A stretch of 64,000 nt of DNA from Sorex araneus (lineage: Eukaryota; Chordata; Mammalia; Eulipotyphla; Soricidae): contig NC_073306.1 of assembly GCF_027595985.1 (NCBI RefSeq), forward strand, positions 153,498,919-153,562,918, written 5' to 3'. Below, piece by piece: positions 55,242-64,000 of this stretch. The position numbers were made by a program, and so were the translations under genes. The notes under the pieces are model-generated. The model was given only the letters and a program-made list of their open reading frames with translations. It was not told where the DNA came from and searched no databases. Position 1 is the stretch's first letter; every line of letters begins with the position of its first letter.

Positions 55242-55600
55242 ATCACTGTATCACTGCCATCCCATTGTTTGTTGATTTACTCTAGTGGGCACCAGTAACA
55301 TCTCTATTACACTCAGCCCTGAGTGAGATTTTAGCAGCCTCTCCTTATTCCTCTTTCCCAATGATTGGAAGCTCTTTCAGGGTCAGGAGAATTAGACCTA
55401 TTGTTACTGTTTTTGGCATATTGAATACGCCACGGGTAGCTTGCCAGGCTCTGTCGTACAGGTGGGAAACTCTCGGTAGCTTGCTGGGCTTTCTGAGAGG
55501 TATGTATATATCTGTTACTGTATTTTGGATATGAATATATCATGGGGAGCTTGCCAGGCTTCCAAAGTGGGTAATAGACTCTTGGTAGCTTTTCAGGTTA
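55242..55600 (-). mobile_element. Internally deleted RTE plus a 5' UTR fragment
   Basis: Minus strand: RTE 3' end ('tttactctagtgggcaccag') joined to RTE 5' UTR (gattttagcagcctctcctt, then 'gggtagcttgccaggctctg'). From 55,501 a second, more diverged 5' UTR piece (catggggagcttgccaggct) follows, probably another truncated copy. Confidence 0.82.
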
Positions 55601-55680
55601 TATATATATACACACACACATATATATGTGTGTGTATATACACACATATATCAAATATATTTATGTATATATATTTGAGA
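55600..55680. repeat. TA/CA-rich microsatellite with inverted symmetry
   Basis: Alternating TA and CA runs (tatatatacacacacacata, then tgtgtgtgtatatacacaca). The two halves are nearly complementary and could form a hairpin. Confidence 0.85.
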
Positions 55681-55689
55681 TATCAGATG

Positions 55690-56330
55690 TTCAAGACCAC
55701 TCTCCATATGCTTGGACGAGCCTCACACATGAAGGAACTGACAGAGGAATCCATGTCTGCGGGACCTGTGGCTGAGATCTCCAAGCCCGCTCAGATAGGG
55801 ACTGGTCCTCCTCCACCCAGATCCCCCATTTTCCAGTAGCTTGGCAGTCACACCCACAAACTGCGCCCTGTACCAAGTAATCTCATCAATGGCCAAGATC
55901 CAGAAACTATAAAACAAAGCTCCTGGAAGAGAGAAAAATAGTGAACCAACAGGTGCGCTACCCAGAGACGTAGGCAGGTGCGTATTTGTCAGCGTGCAGA
56001 TCATTACAACATGCCAGTCGACCAAAAGCTTGCATTAGGTAGACTGGGAGCACCTGTAAGGGTGATTAGAGGCCACCTTAAAAGCCTCCATCCCTCTTAG
56101 AGAGCCCAGCAAGCTACCAAGGGTATCCAGCCCACACGGCAGAGCCTCGCGAACTACCTGTGGCGTATTCGATATGCCAAAAACAATAACAATAATGGGC
56201 CTCATTCCCCTGACCCTGAAAGACCCCCCAATATGGGAGCATTGGGAAGGACAGGGACGAATGAAAATGTTACTGGTGCCCGCTCGAGCAAATCGAAGAG
56301 CAACAGGATGACAGGTGATACCAGTGATAT
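55690..56330 (+). mobile_element. Internally deleted RTE, long form, plus strand
   Basis: The best preserved long form. In order: X-like 5' module (about 55,699-55,930), then RTE 5' UTR matching the extra 5' sequence of RTE copy 2 (gccagtcgaccaaaagcttg near 56,013), then the 5' UTR shared with copy 1 (gagcacctgtaagggtgatt near 56,048), then the junction 'gacgaatgaaaatgttac' near 56,255 to the RTE 3' end. The ORF body is absent. Confidence 0.9.
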
Positions 56331-56386
56331 ATATATATACATATATATGTATGTGTATATATATATACATATATGCATGCACTCTA
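56325..56386. repeat. (TA)n-rich microsatellite
   Basis: TA/TATG-rich stretch between two RTE-derived elements in opposite orientation; it probably grew from their repeat-type tails. Confidence 0.85.
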
Positions 56387-56625
56387 GCAGCACTGTCATC
56401 CCATTGTTCATTGATTTGCTCGAGTGGGCACCAGTAATGTCTCCATTGTGACACTTGTTACTGTTTTTGGCATATTGAATATGCCACGGGGAGCTGCCAG
56501 GCTCTGCCAAGTGGGTGGGATAGTCTTCATAGCTTGCCGGGCTCTCTGAGAGTTACGAAGGAATCAAACCCAGGTCAGCCATGTGCAAGGCAAATTCCCT
56601 ACCTGCTGTACTATCTCTCCAGTCC
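56387..56625 (-). mobile_element. RTE-tailed composite SINE, near full length
   Basis: Minus strand: tail complement (cactgtcatcccattgttca), RTE 5' UTR piece, and tRNA-like head at the right ('gaatcaaacccaggtcagcc', 'tgctgtactatctctccagt'). All three modules are present. Confidence 0.92.
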
Positions 56626-56637
56626 AATACACACACA

Positions 56638-56664
56638 TATATCTATCTATCTATCTATCTATAT
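56638..56664. repeat. (TATC)n microsatellite
   Basis: ATCT/TATC repeat of about 25 bp next to the SINE head. Confidence 0.9.
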
Positions 56665-56759
56665 ATATTTGAATTCCTGTTCATACTTTGATTTGGTACC
56701 AATTTCATTCCTTCTAGGAATAATGCATTTTGGCTATGATGTCATTAGCTGAGATGTCA

Positions 56760-57460
56760 ACCATTGACTGTCCTTTGCCTCTTCACTGGCTATGGAACTG
56801 GCTCACTTCTTTTTCTACATTTACCTTTTCTATGCCTCTTGGTTCTTGTCTTCTTTCTGCTTTCCCCTGCTTTGTGTTTGCGCAATAAAACCAAAGAGGA
56901 AGCGAGTTTAGAAAAAAAATACATTTTTCATTTTGGAAAATGCTAGCTCTACAGAGGAGTGGTTCCCTGGGATGCAGAGCAAATTTAAATTGCATCTTTT
57001 ATTTGACACGACTGCTGGTGAACATAAGAAAATAGCATCCATTTATTAAGGAAGCCATGTGCAAATGCAGGGCATGTTTGCAAAGGCTTATTATAGTACA
57101 AGAGGCAATTGCTGCTTTGTTTATTTGGTTTGTGACTAAGTCATTACAACACTCCTCTTCTAGAAAAGAAAATGGATGTAGACTGAGATGTCGCTGGCAG
57201 CATAATTGCTTCCATTTTATTTAAAGATAATCCAAATTTTAAAGACCATGGTTGCAGTAATGTTGCTTATTTGGGGCTGTCCAACATCCATTTGCTCGAC
57301 TCTTACAACTGTCACTCCAATGTTCTCTATACCATTGTATTAAAGCAGTGCTGTGAATTGCAATAAATAAACGGCAAATTTTCAGTGCCTAAGCATTATG
57401 AAAAGCATATTTCTAGCTAATGTTATAGGACAGCAGGAGTATTCCAGATAAAGGAACTTC
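56760..57460. other. Repeat-free stretch, candidate conserved non-coding DNA
   Basis: About 700 bp without recognised repeats. At 57,090-57,260 it has dense, non-repetitive A/T-rich motifs (caattgctgctttgtttatt, cataattgcttccattttat). No coding signal. A guess from composition only. Confidence 0.35.
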
Positions 57461-57464
57461 TTCC

Positions 57465-58505
57465 ACAGGCATACCTTGTTTTATTCTGTGTCATTGTGTT
57501 GCGTTTTGCAGATATTGCCTACTTTTTCAACTTGAAGGTTTATGACAATCTGGCCTCTAACAAGAGCTAGTCTATGAATGTCATTTTCTCAGCACCAGGT
57601 CCTAACTTCCTGTCTTTCTCACATTTAGGTAATTCTCTCACTGTTGTTAATTTTAATTATGATTGTAACTGTTACAGTTACTGTGATCAGTCATCTTTAT
57701 TGCTACCTTTGTAATAGTCTTAGGTTGCCACAATTACACCTATGTAAGATAGCACACTTAGTTGATAATTGTTCTATGAGCTCTTTCTGCTCTACCAACT
57801 GCCTTTCCCCTATCTTTGTTCCCATTCTCAGTCCTCCCTGTTCTTTGAAATTGAGCCAGTCCCACCAGCCGTTTAAGTGTTCTGGTGAAAGGAAGAGTAG
57901 CACATTTCTCACATAAAAGCAAAAGCTCCACTGCTTAAGGATGGTATGTTAAAAGCCGAGAAAGGGAAAATATTGGGCCATTGGTGTCAATTTGTAAATG
58001 CAAAGGAAAAGTTCTTTGAGGAACTGAGTCATGTGACAGTGTCGCTTTAGTGAATACATGGTTGATAAGAAACCAACACGGCCTTATGGCTGATGTGGAG
58101 AAAGTTTTAGCGGTCTGGATAGGTCAAGTAGCAAAACATTTCCTCAAGCTAAAATCTGCTCATAAGCTTAGGCTTTAGGTAGAAGCCCCAGAGGAATCTC
58201 TAGTTCTGTGAAACCTCAGAGAGTTTGGCGGGCTTCAGGAAAAAAGCCATTTCTGTAGAGATCAAGGTGAAGCAGTTGTGGGAATATAGGAATTGTATCG
58301 AGCTGCAAGATCTACCTAAGACTCTTGATGAAAATGCTGTGCTAAACAACACAGAATAGATAGAAACAGACTTATTCAGGCAGGAGATGCCATCTAGTCA
58401 TAGAGATGACAAGGCCTGACTAGCAACCAAACACAGGCCAACTCTCCTTAGGGGTTAATGCTGCTGAAGACTAATTTGAAGTTAGCTACCATTTCTCATT
58501 TAAAA
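57465..58505 (+). mobile_element. Tigger1 (pogo-type) DNA transposon relic
   Basis: 'caggcataccttgttttatt' near 57,469 is the Tigger1 end. It is followed by the 5' non-coding region and the start of the transposase, 'gaaaggaagagtagcaca' near 57,885, then 'atgcaaaggaaaagttcttt' near 57,998 and 'gagaaagttttagcggtctg' near 58,098. The 3' half is lost. Stops are frequent. A fossil from before the radiation of placental orders. Confidence 0.9.
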
Positions 58506-58582
58506 GAGAATAGCTATCTATGTTGCAAATCATAATGACCAAAGGCAGAGGGAGAGGGAGGGGAAAGATGGAGAAAGGGAGG

Positions 58583-58660
<78 letters not shown>

Positions 58661-58800
58661 GGGGTGGGGTGGGGTGGTGGGAGGGAAACTGGGGCCATTG
58701 GTGGTAGAAAATGTACACTGGTGGAGGGATGGTGTTGGAACATGGCACGACTGAAACCTGATAGGGTTTATAACTGTATCTTATGGTGATTTGAAAAAAA
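58506..58800 (+). mobile_element. L1 3' UTR with a (GA)n tract
   Basis: 'atgttgcaaatcataatgac', purine tract, 'actggggccattggtggtag', 'gtacactggtggagggatgg', 'cttatggtgatttg' then A-rich. Plus strand, 5'-truncated. Confidence 0.88.
58588..58656. repeat. (GA)n microsatellite
   Basis: A GA run of about 66 bp inside the purine-rich part of an L1 3' UTR. Confidence 0.97.
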
Positions 58801-58836
58801 ATAAGATTATAGGATCCATAAGAATTATGCTAAATT

Positions 58837-59011
58837 GGGGTCGGAGCAATAGCACAGTGGGTAGGGCGTTTGCCTTGCACACGGCTGACCCAGATTCAAT
58901 CCTGGGCATCCCATATGGTTCCCTGAGCACCACCAGAAGTCATTTCTGAGTGCAAAACCAGGAGTAACTCCTGAGCATCTCTGGGTGTGACCCAAAAAGC
59001 AAAAAAAAAAT
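58837..59011 (+). mobile_element. SOR SINE
   Basis: Head 'ggggtcggagcaatagcaca', corrupted B-box 'agattcaatcctgggc', body and A-rich tail. A short imperfect TSD (attatgctaaat / attatgctcaat). Confidence 0.92.
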
Positions 59012-59169
59012 TATGCTCAATCATTTACGCTAGGTCTCTATAAATGGAACAAAAGCTTGGACTATAAATGGAACAAGAGCACACCTGTTTATAACATAGT
59101 TTATTGGGTGTCTTTAACTCACTGTTGGTTGTATTCTGGTGATCATCATCTTTAAAATGTTGGTGATTT

Positions 59170-59347
59170 CTTTTTTTGTCTTTTGCTTTTTGGGTCACAC
59201 CTGGCAATGCACAGGGATCACTCGTGGCTTTGCACTCAGAAATTACTCCTGGCGGTGATCAGGGGACCATATGGGATGCTGGGAATCAAACCCAGGTCTG
59301 CCGCATGCAAGGCAAATGCCCTACCCGCTGTACTATCACTCCAGGCC
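59170..59347 (-). mobile_element. SOR SINE
   Basis: T-rich left end, 'gggtcacacctggcaatgca', B-box complement (ggaatcaaacccaggtctgc), A-box complement (gctgtactatcactccag). Confidence 0.93.
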
Positions 59348-60920
59348 CTGATTTTTTTTTTTCATGTGAGGTTTATCATGGGCCACCGCTACATGTTCTT
59401 TTCTAATTCAGGGAAACCAGAAAATGACTCTTTACAGCCTGTTGTGAGCCTAGAATATAAGTGAAGAATCCCGAGGACTGCCCCAGAGAGTGTGTTCCTT
59501 CAAAGTTTGAGAGTTGCACATACCAATTCTAACATGCCATCTGCCAGAGTCCAGGCACGTGGCTATACAAAGAGCAAAGTAGAAGCTGATACAGACTAGG
59601 TTTCAGTTTTTGATGTAGTGCTCATAGTTTCTAGTAATTGCTTAGTTTTTCTTCAGAAGTTGTCATTTATGATCAAAGCCATATTAGATATCAACAAGAT
59701 GCTACAAACACCAAAACCAAAAAAGAACCCTCATGCCACATTTCCAATGTAAGTACAATCTTATTGCAAATAGTCAAATAGAACCCCAATTATTATAAGT
59801 AATTAAAATTACCTGAAAAGTCAACCGAATTTTAAAAATATTTTTATACTCCAGCCAACAGATTAAAATGGTTAACAAAAACCACAAAATCAGAGATATG
59901 GTATTGATGTTCTTAAAAAGGCAACTGCTTAAGCATTTATCAGTCTCTAGGCCACTCAGTTTGGCCCTGTTCACCATCTGGCAGAGTCTCTTCTGCCACC
60001 TCAGGCCACTCAGACTTAACCACACCATACACCCCGGGCTTCCCATGGGATCAGGCTTTCGCCTTGATCTTGGCATATAGGCCTCAACCCTAAACTTGTT
60101 CAGAATTTTAAAGCTCAGCGGTTAGAGTCCTGGTCACTTCCTGAACTAGATGCTCTGAGAGGTGCATTCTCAAGGCCGTCACAAAATTCAGAACAGGCAG
60201 CTCTGGACCCTTCTGACAGTGGACTGCTTTGAAGGGAAATGGCCTCATGGCAGAGTGACAGGATCAACTTGTCTGCACCACCATCAGAACTCCCTGTGAA
60301 TGTGTGTGAATTCAGGAACCACCTTGAATCAGATGCAGGAGACCTGGATGTCGAAGCAAACAGGGTCTAGGTGGCTTGGTAGAAGTCTGTTTGCCTTCAA
60401 CTTTAGCTGCAGTTCAACATGGCTAAGGGCAGTTTTGCATCTCAACCATCAGTGTGTTGGTCAAGAACTTAAATGTCCAAGGGAGAGTGTAAGCTCAAAA
60501 TGTGCAGGGGCACAACATATGCATTTGGTGACCAAGAACCGCCTTTCTGGCCTCCACAGCAAAAGGAAGGAAGAGACAGGGGACCACGGGTAGATGGTCA
60601 AAATGGCCCGTTTAATGCAAAGCTGCTAGCATACTTACAGAACATCTGAAGGGGTATAAGTATAGGACTGCATGTAGGTGTGACTGATCACTTTCATGTG
60701 AATCATTTTGGCAGAGGCAATTCTCTTAGGGGGATTAACTCAAGGAGATGCTCTGTCTCCCAGGGACATCTATATTGCTTTTTCTCTTTCCCTTTAGTTG
60801 TACATATTAAACAATTAAGTTTACTTCTTATTAATTCTTGCAGTTGTTTGTATAAACACAGTAAGAGATATAGATTCCAAAACAGTTCTCTGGGCTCCAA
60901 AGCAAGGTAGCTGGATTTCT
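59348..60920. other. No confidently recognised feature
   Basis: About 1.6 kb without a named repeat. On the minus strand, 60,570-60,680 has a TATA-like 'tatacttataccc', then 'gcattaaacgggcc', an order reminiscent of an LTR, but the ends cannot be placed. An open frame at 59,774-60,076 has no recognisable domain. Confidence 0.35.
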
Positions 60921-60924
60921 TTTT

Positions 60925-62010
60925 TTTTAATTTTTAAAATTATTATTTTTTTATTAATGAATCACCGTGAGTTACAGTTACAAACTTATGAACTTTTGTG
61001 TTTGCATTAGTCATACAATGATCATTTACCCATCCCTCCACCAGTTCCCATTCTCCCCATCAATGTTCCCAGCATCCCTCCCACTGCCCCACCCCATCCC
61101 CCACCACCCCACACTGTCTCAGAGGCAGGGCATTTCCTTTTGTTCTCTCTCCTTTTGGTGTTGTGGTTTGCAGTAGAGGTATTTAGCGGCCATTATGTTC
61201 GGTCTATAGTTTACTTTCGGCATGCATCTTTCAACCCGAATGGGTCCTCCCAACATTCTTTACTTGGTGTTCTCTTCTCTATTTGAGCTGCCTTTTCCCC
61301 CAGCATGTGAGGTCGGTTTCCAAGGGTAGACCTGCTGGTCCTTATCTTGGGTATTAGACTCCCATTCTGTTACTTTATATTCCACAGATGAGTGCAATCT
61401 TTCTATGTCTCTCCCTCTCTTTCTGACTCATTTCACTTAACATGATACTTTTCATGTTGATCCATTTATATGCAAATTTCATGACTTCATCTTTTCTAAT
61501 AGCTGCATAGTATTCCATTGTGTAGATGTACCCAAGTTTCTTTAACCAGTCATCTGTTCTCCGGCACTCGAGTTTTTTTCCAGATTTTGGCTATTGTAAA
61601 CAGTGCAGCAATGAACATAGAAGTGCAGATGTCATTTCTTCTATACCTTTCTTTCCTCTCCGTGGTATATTCTCAGGAGTGGTATTGCTGGGTCAAATGG
61701 GAGCTCAATTTATAATTTTTTGAGAATCGTCCATATTGTTTTCCAAAATATCTGAACCAGTTGGCATTCCCACCAGGAGTGAAGGAGAGTCCCTTTCTCC
61801 CCACATCCGTGCCAAAACTAGTTGCTTTTGTTCTTTTGGATGTGGGCCAGTCTCTGTGATGTGAGATGATATCTCATTGTTGTTTTGATCTTCATCTCCC
61901 TGATGATTAGTGATGTAGAGCATTTTCTCATGTGCCTTTTAACCATTTTGATTTCTTCTTTGAGAAATTTTCTATTCATTCATCGCCCCATTTTCTCATG
62001 GGGTTGGATG
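60925..62010 (-). mobile_element. L1 3' end, minus strand
   Basis: 3' UTR complement (aatcaccgtgagttacagtt, ttacccatccctccaccagt) at the left, then ORF2 C-terminus complement ('gtagtattccattgtgtaga', 'gggtcaaatgggagctcaat', 'catctccctgatgattagtg'). It stops abruptly after 'catggggttggatg' at about 62,010, where other copies continue. The adjoining sequence is not L1. Confidence 0.9.
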
Positions 62011-62011
62011 G

Positions 62012-62290
62012 GCAGCTGGGCTTCTACCATAAATTCCAGACTGTCTCCAGGCCAGTTCAGCTTATCCTTCTCCATGGGGGTCTTGTCGCTTAAGTCAAAA
62101 TGCTTGCATCAAGACTGTACTTTCACACTTTCTAGACTGTCCCATTTCAATGCTGGAGTAACTTCGCTGCTTGCCCCAGGTCCCATGTCCCAGTCCGATG
62201 ACGTGATCTCCCTTGGTGAGGTGTTAGGAACTATGGCAACCGAAACCTGAGTCAAGTACTTATGACAGATGCCCAGAGTCAATCATCTTC
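62012..62290 (-). pseudogene. Unidentified coding-like segment joined to an L1
   Basis: Read on the minus strand it gives one frame of about 90 codons with only two stops (a TGA after VQS, and one further upstream). It contains TSSDWDMGPGASSEVTPALK and MEKDKLNWPGDSLEF. Composition is GC-richer than the surroundings. It directly abuts the 5' end of the minus-strand L1, in the same orientation. I do not recognise the protein. It could be a cellular mRNA fragment added by template switching, or simply non-coding. Confidence 0.35.
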
Positions 62291-63355
62291 CAAATACTTG
62301 GAGCAGAGCATGAATGGCCTTTTTGTGTTTAAACAAAGAACATTGCTCTATATCAAAATATGATATAGGCTATAAGGAAAACAGAAAAGCAAGTAATTCA
62401 CTATAAATACAAAGTCCAGATTTACCAGAAAGTTTGACTTATAAGTAACCATCCCTGACTTAGTTTTGGGTTTCCCTTTGTGACTAACACAAAGGAAAGG
62501 TTAAAGGTATGCTCAGGGGACTAGGGGTGCTCACAAAGCACTTCTCTGGGGGGAGGAAAAGGGGCAACTCACTGATGAAGCCTAAAACTCTTAGGGTTCA
62601 TATCCAACAGGGGCGAATTCCATGGTCTTAAAGGTGAGAAGGCCTGTAAAGACACCTGAGAGATTTCCCCAAGCGTTGTTCATGGACAGCAATAGAAACA
62701 TGTGGGACTCAGGAGATTCCAAGTCATATCACATGATGAGAAACGTTTTTGGTAGGATTTTTGATTTACACCCCAAGTTCATGCTGATTTAAAAAGTTTT
62801 GAGTTTAAAATTTTATTTAAATTTAAATAATGACATTAAGTACATGCAGATGGCTTGTGGATATGGCAAAAATAATTATGCAGTGAGATTATCTGCGAGG
62901 TCCACACAGCTGGCAAATGACAGTGCCACTGCAAGCACCAAGACCTGCCGACGCTGAGACATTTTTCTGGCTCTTTTAGAACGAGTGGCTTCCAGCAAAG
63001 GAAAGCTGGTTCCAGAAGGATCTGGGTGACAAGCCTCTTAGAGAAACAAATGCACCCTGGATTTAAAGAGGGTCCCAACTGCCAGTTCTATGTGTATATT
63101 CAGATGATTAAACACAGAGTGATTATCTCCAATACCAGAAGAGAAGATGTTATTCAAACAATATCCAGGAGGATGAGAAGCTTACATTTATAGAGACCAT
63201 GGAGAGAGGTGGTGAGCATTTTCCAGGAGGCGTAATAAAGTCTGGAGGCAACAGGAAAGAGCTCATGGACCTGCAGAAGACAGGGAGAGAGAGCACATAG
63301 AGAGCATTGTCTCAGTGCCACTTCCCAGCTCTTTCCTTGGGAGTGGGGCAGGAAG
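62291..63355. other. No recognised feature
   Basis: About 1.1 kb with no named repeat or recognisable exon. Confidence 0.4.
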
Positions 63356-63359
63356 GGAT

Positions 63360-63437
63360 GCTGGGGACGGTATTAAGGACTTTATATATATGACGCAAGT
63401 GCTCTACCACTGATCCTGCATCCCCATCCCTGCGGTT
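63360..63437 (-). repeat. Decayed tRNA-like sequence (pol III SINE head or tRNA pseudogene)
   Basis: On the minus strand 'caggatcagtggtagagcac' resembles the D-arm and A-box region of an alanine-type tRNA or ID-like SINE, and 'gtccccagcatcccttcc' resembles the sequence after a B-box. The B-box itself is damaged. It differs from the SOR head. Confidence 0.4.
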
Positions 63438-64000
63438 GTATTCTAATGTGCATCTTGAAGTCATCAATGGTTGAGTGGAGGCGGTATTTAGAAGACTGGC
63501 CACTTCTGGTAGTGCCAATAATATTAAGGGCAGGTTTTCAACATTTTTTTTGCTTTAACTTTGAATTTTGAGAGCATGTAAAGAAAAACCTTAAGCTGTA
63601 TTTGAAGGATGACTCTTATTAGGAGTAGAAGTTACATCTTCTTGAACTTGCTATACACACAGTACATGAGTAATGGACACTTGGGGAAGATAGGATTGAC
63701 GGTTGATATCCTTACTCATCGATAAAAAAAACTTCACTAACCTTCCTCTTTGTCTTTTAACATCTTTCTCTACTATTCGTAAATTCTAGTGTGATGGATA
63801 CACAAATCAAGTGACATCACAGCTTAAGCGATGCCTGAATCGAATACTATGGGAATCAATAAAGAGTAAAATTCAGAAGAGACCAGGAAGGCAGTGAAAA
63901 GCAGGCAAACAGGTCAAGCACTTACAGCTATTCTAATCCGTGTGCACCAGTAGCTTTGAACCATGTCCTGTTACCAAATGCATGCTCCCAGAAGGTTTCC
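63438..64000. other. No recognised feature
   Basis: About 560 bp of unremarkable AT-rich sequence at the window edge. Confidence 0.4.

Noticed and set aside
60560-60700. A second LTR on the minus strand
   Set aside because: A TATA-like stretch and an ATTAAA occur in order, but no ends, no TSD and no second copy were found.

Overview
The window is mammalian nuclear DNA, almost certainly from a shrew (Soricidae, most likely Sorex). The main evidence is about twenty copies of a tRNA-derived SINE with pol III boxes and an A-rich tail that match the shrew SOR family, together with many L1 3' ends of one lineage, relics of the ancient mammalian repeats MIR, L2 and Tigger1, and an RTE-clade LINE that looks like the shrew element RTE1_Sar. 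Species and chromosome cannot be fixed from the sequence. I see no intact cellular gene, no exon I can name, no structural RNA gene and no CRISPR array. The window reads as intergenic or intronic DNA, and the long open frames are all repeat-derived.

Layout. 1-8 kb: old L1, L2, MIR and SOR copies. 8.3-12.3 kb: a short inverted RTE 3' end (14-bp target duplication) and a 3.1-kb RTE copy on the plus strand. 13.5-14.0 kb: a probable LTR. 14.9-16.3 kb: an L1 carrying two RTE-derived non-autonomous insertions. 17.7-24.5 kb: two L1s with inverted 5' segments. 26.7-27.8, 32.2-32.9 and 51.7-52.5 kb: three copies of a retroposon I do not recognise, here called X. 35.8-41.7 kb: an ancient L1 split by SINEs and by a second RTE copy whose 5' half is inverted. 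42.6 kb: hAT relic. 50.3-51.6 kb: a 1.27-kb polypyrimidine array. 55.2-56.6 kb: a cluster of RTE-derived elements in opposing orientations. 57.5-58.5 kb: Tigger1 relic. 60.9-62.3 kb: an L1 joined to a coding-like segment. The rest has no recognised repeats; four stretches are flagged as candidate conserved non-coding DNA on composition alone.

The most interesting content is an RTE-centred family of parasites. The RTE LINE ends almost directly after its stop codon. The last ~60 bp, still encoding the LINE's C-terminus, is reused as the 3' tail of two kinds of non-autonomous element. One is a composite SINE: SOR-type tRNA head, piece of RTE 5' UTR, RTE 3' end. The other is an internally deleted RTE with a different junction. 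The longest internally deleted copies also carry a 5' module shared with retroposon X, which itself looks L1-mobilised. The same tRNA head is thus joined to two tails (A-rich in SOR, RTE in the composite SINE), and the same 5' module appears on elements with two different 3' ends. Several long insertions show 5' inversions typical of twin priming, including one RTE copy.

Boundaries are by eye and approximate unless a target-site duplication (TSD) is given. Family names rest on recognition; no database search was possible.
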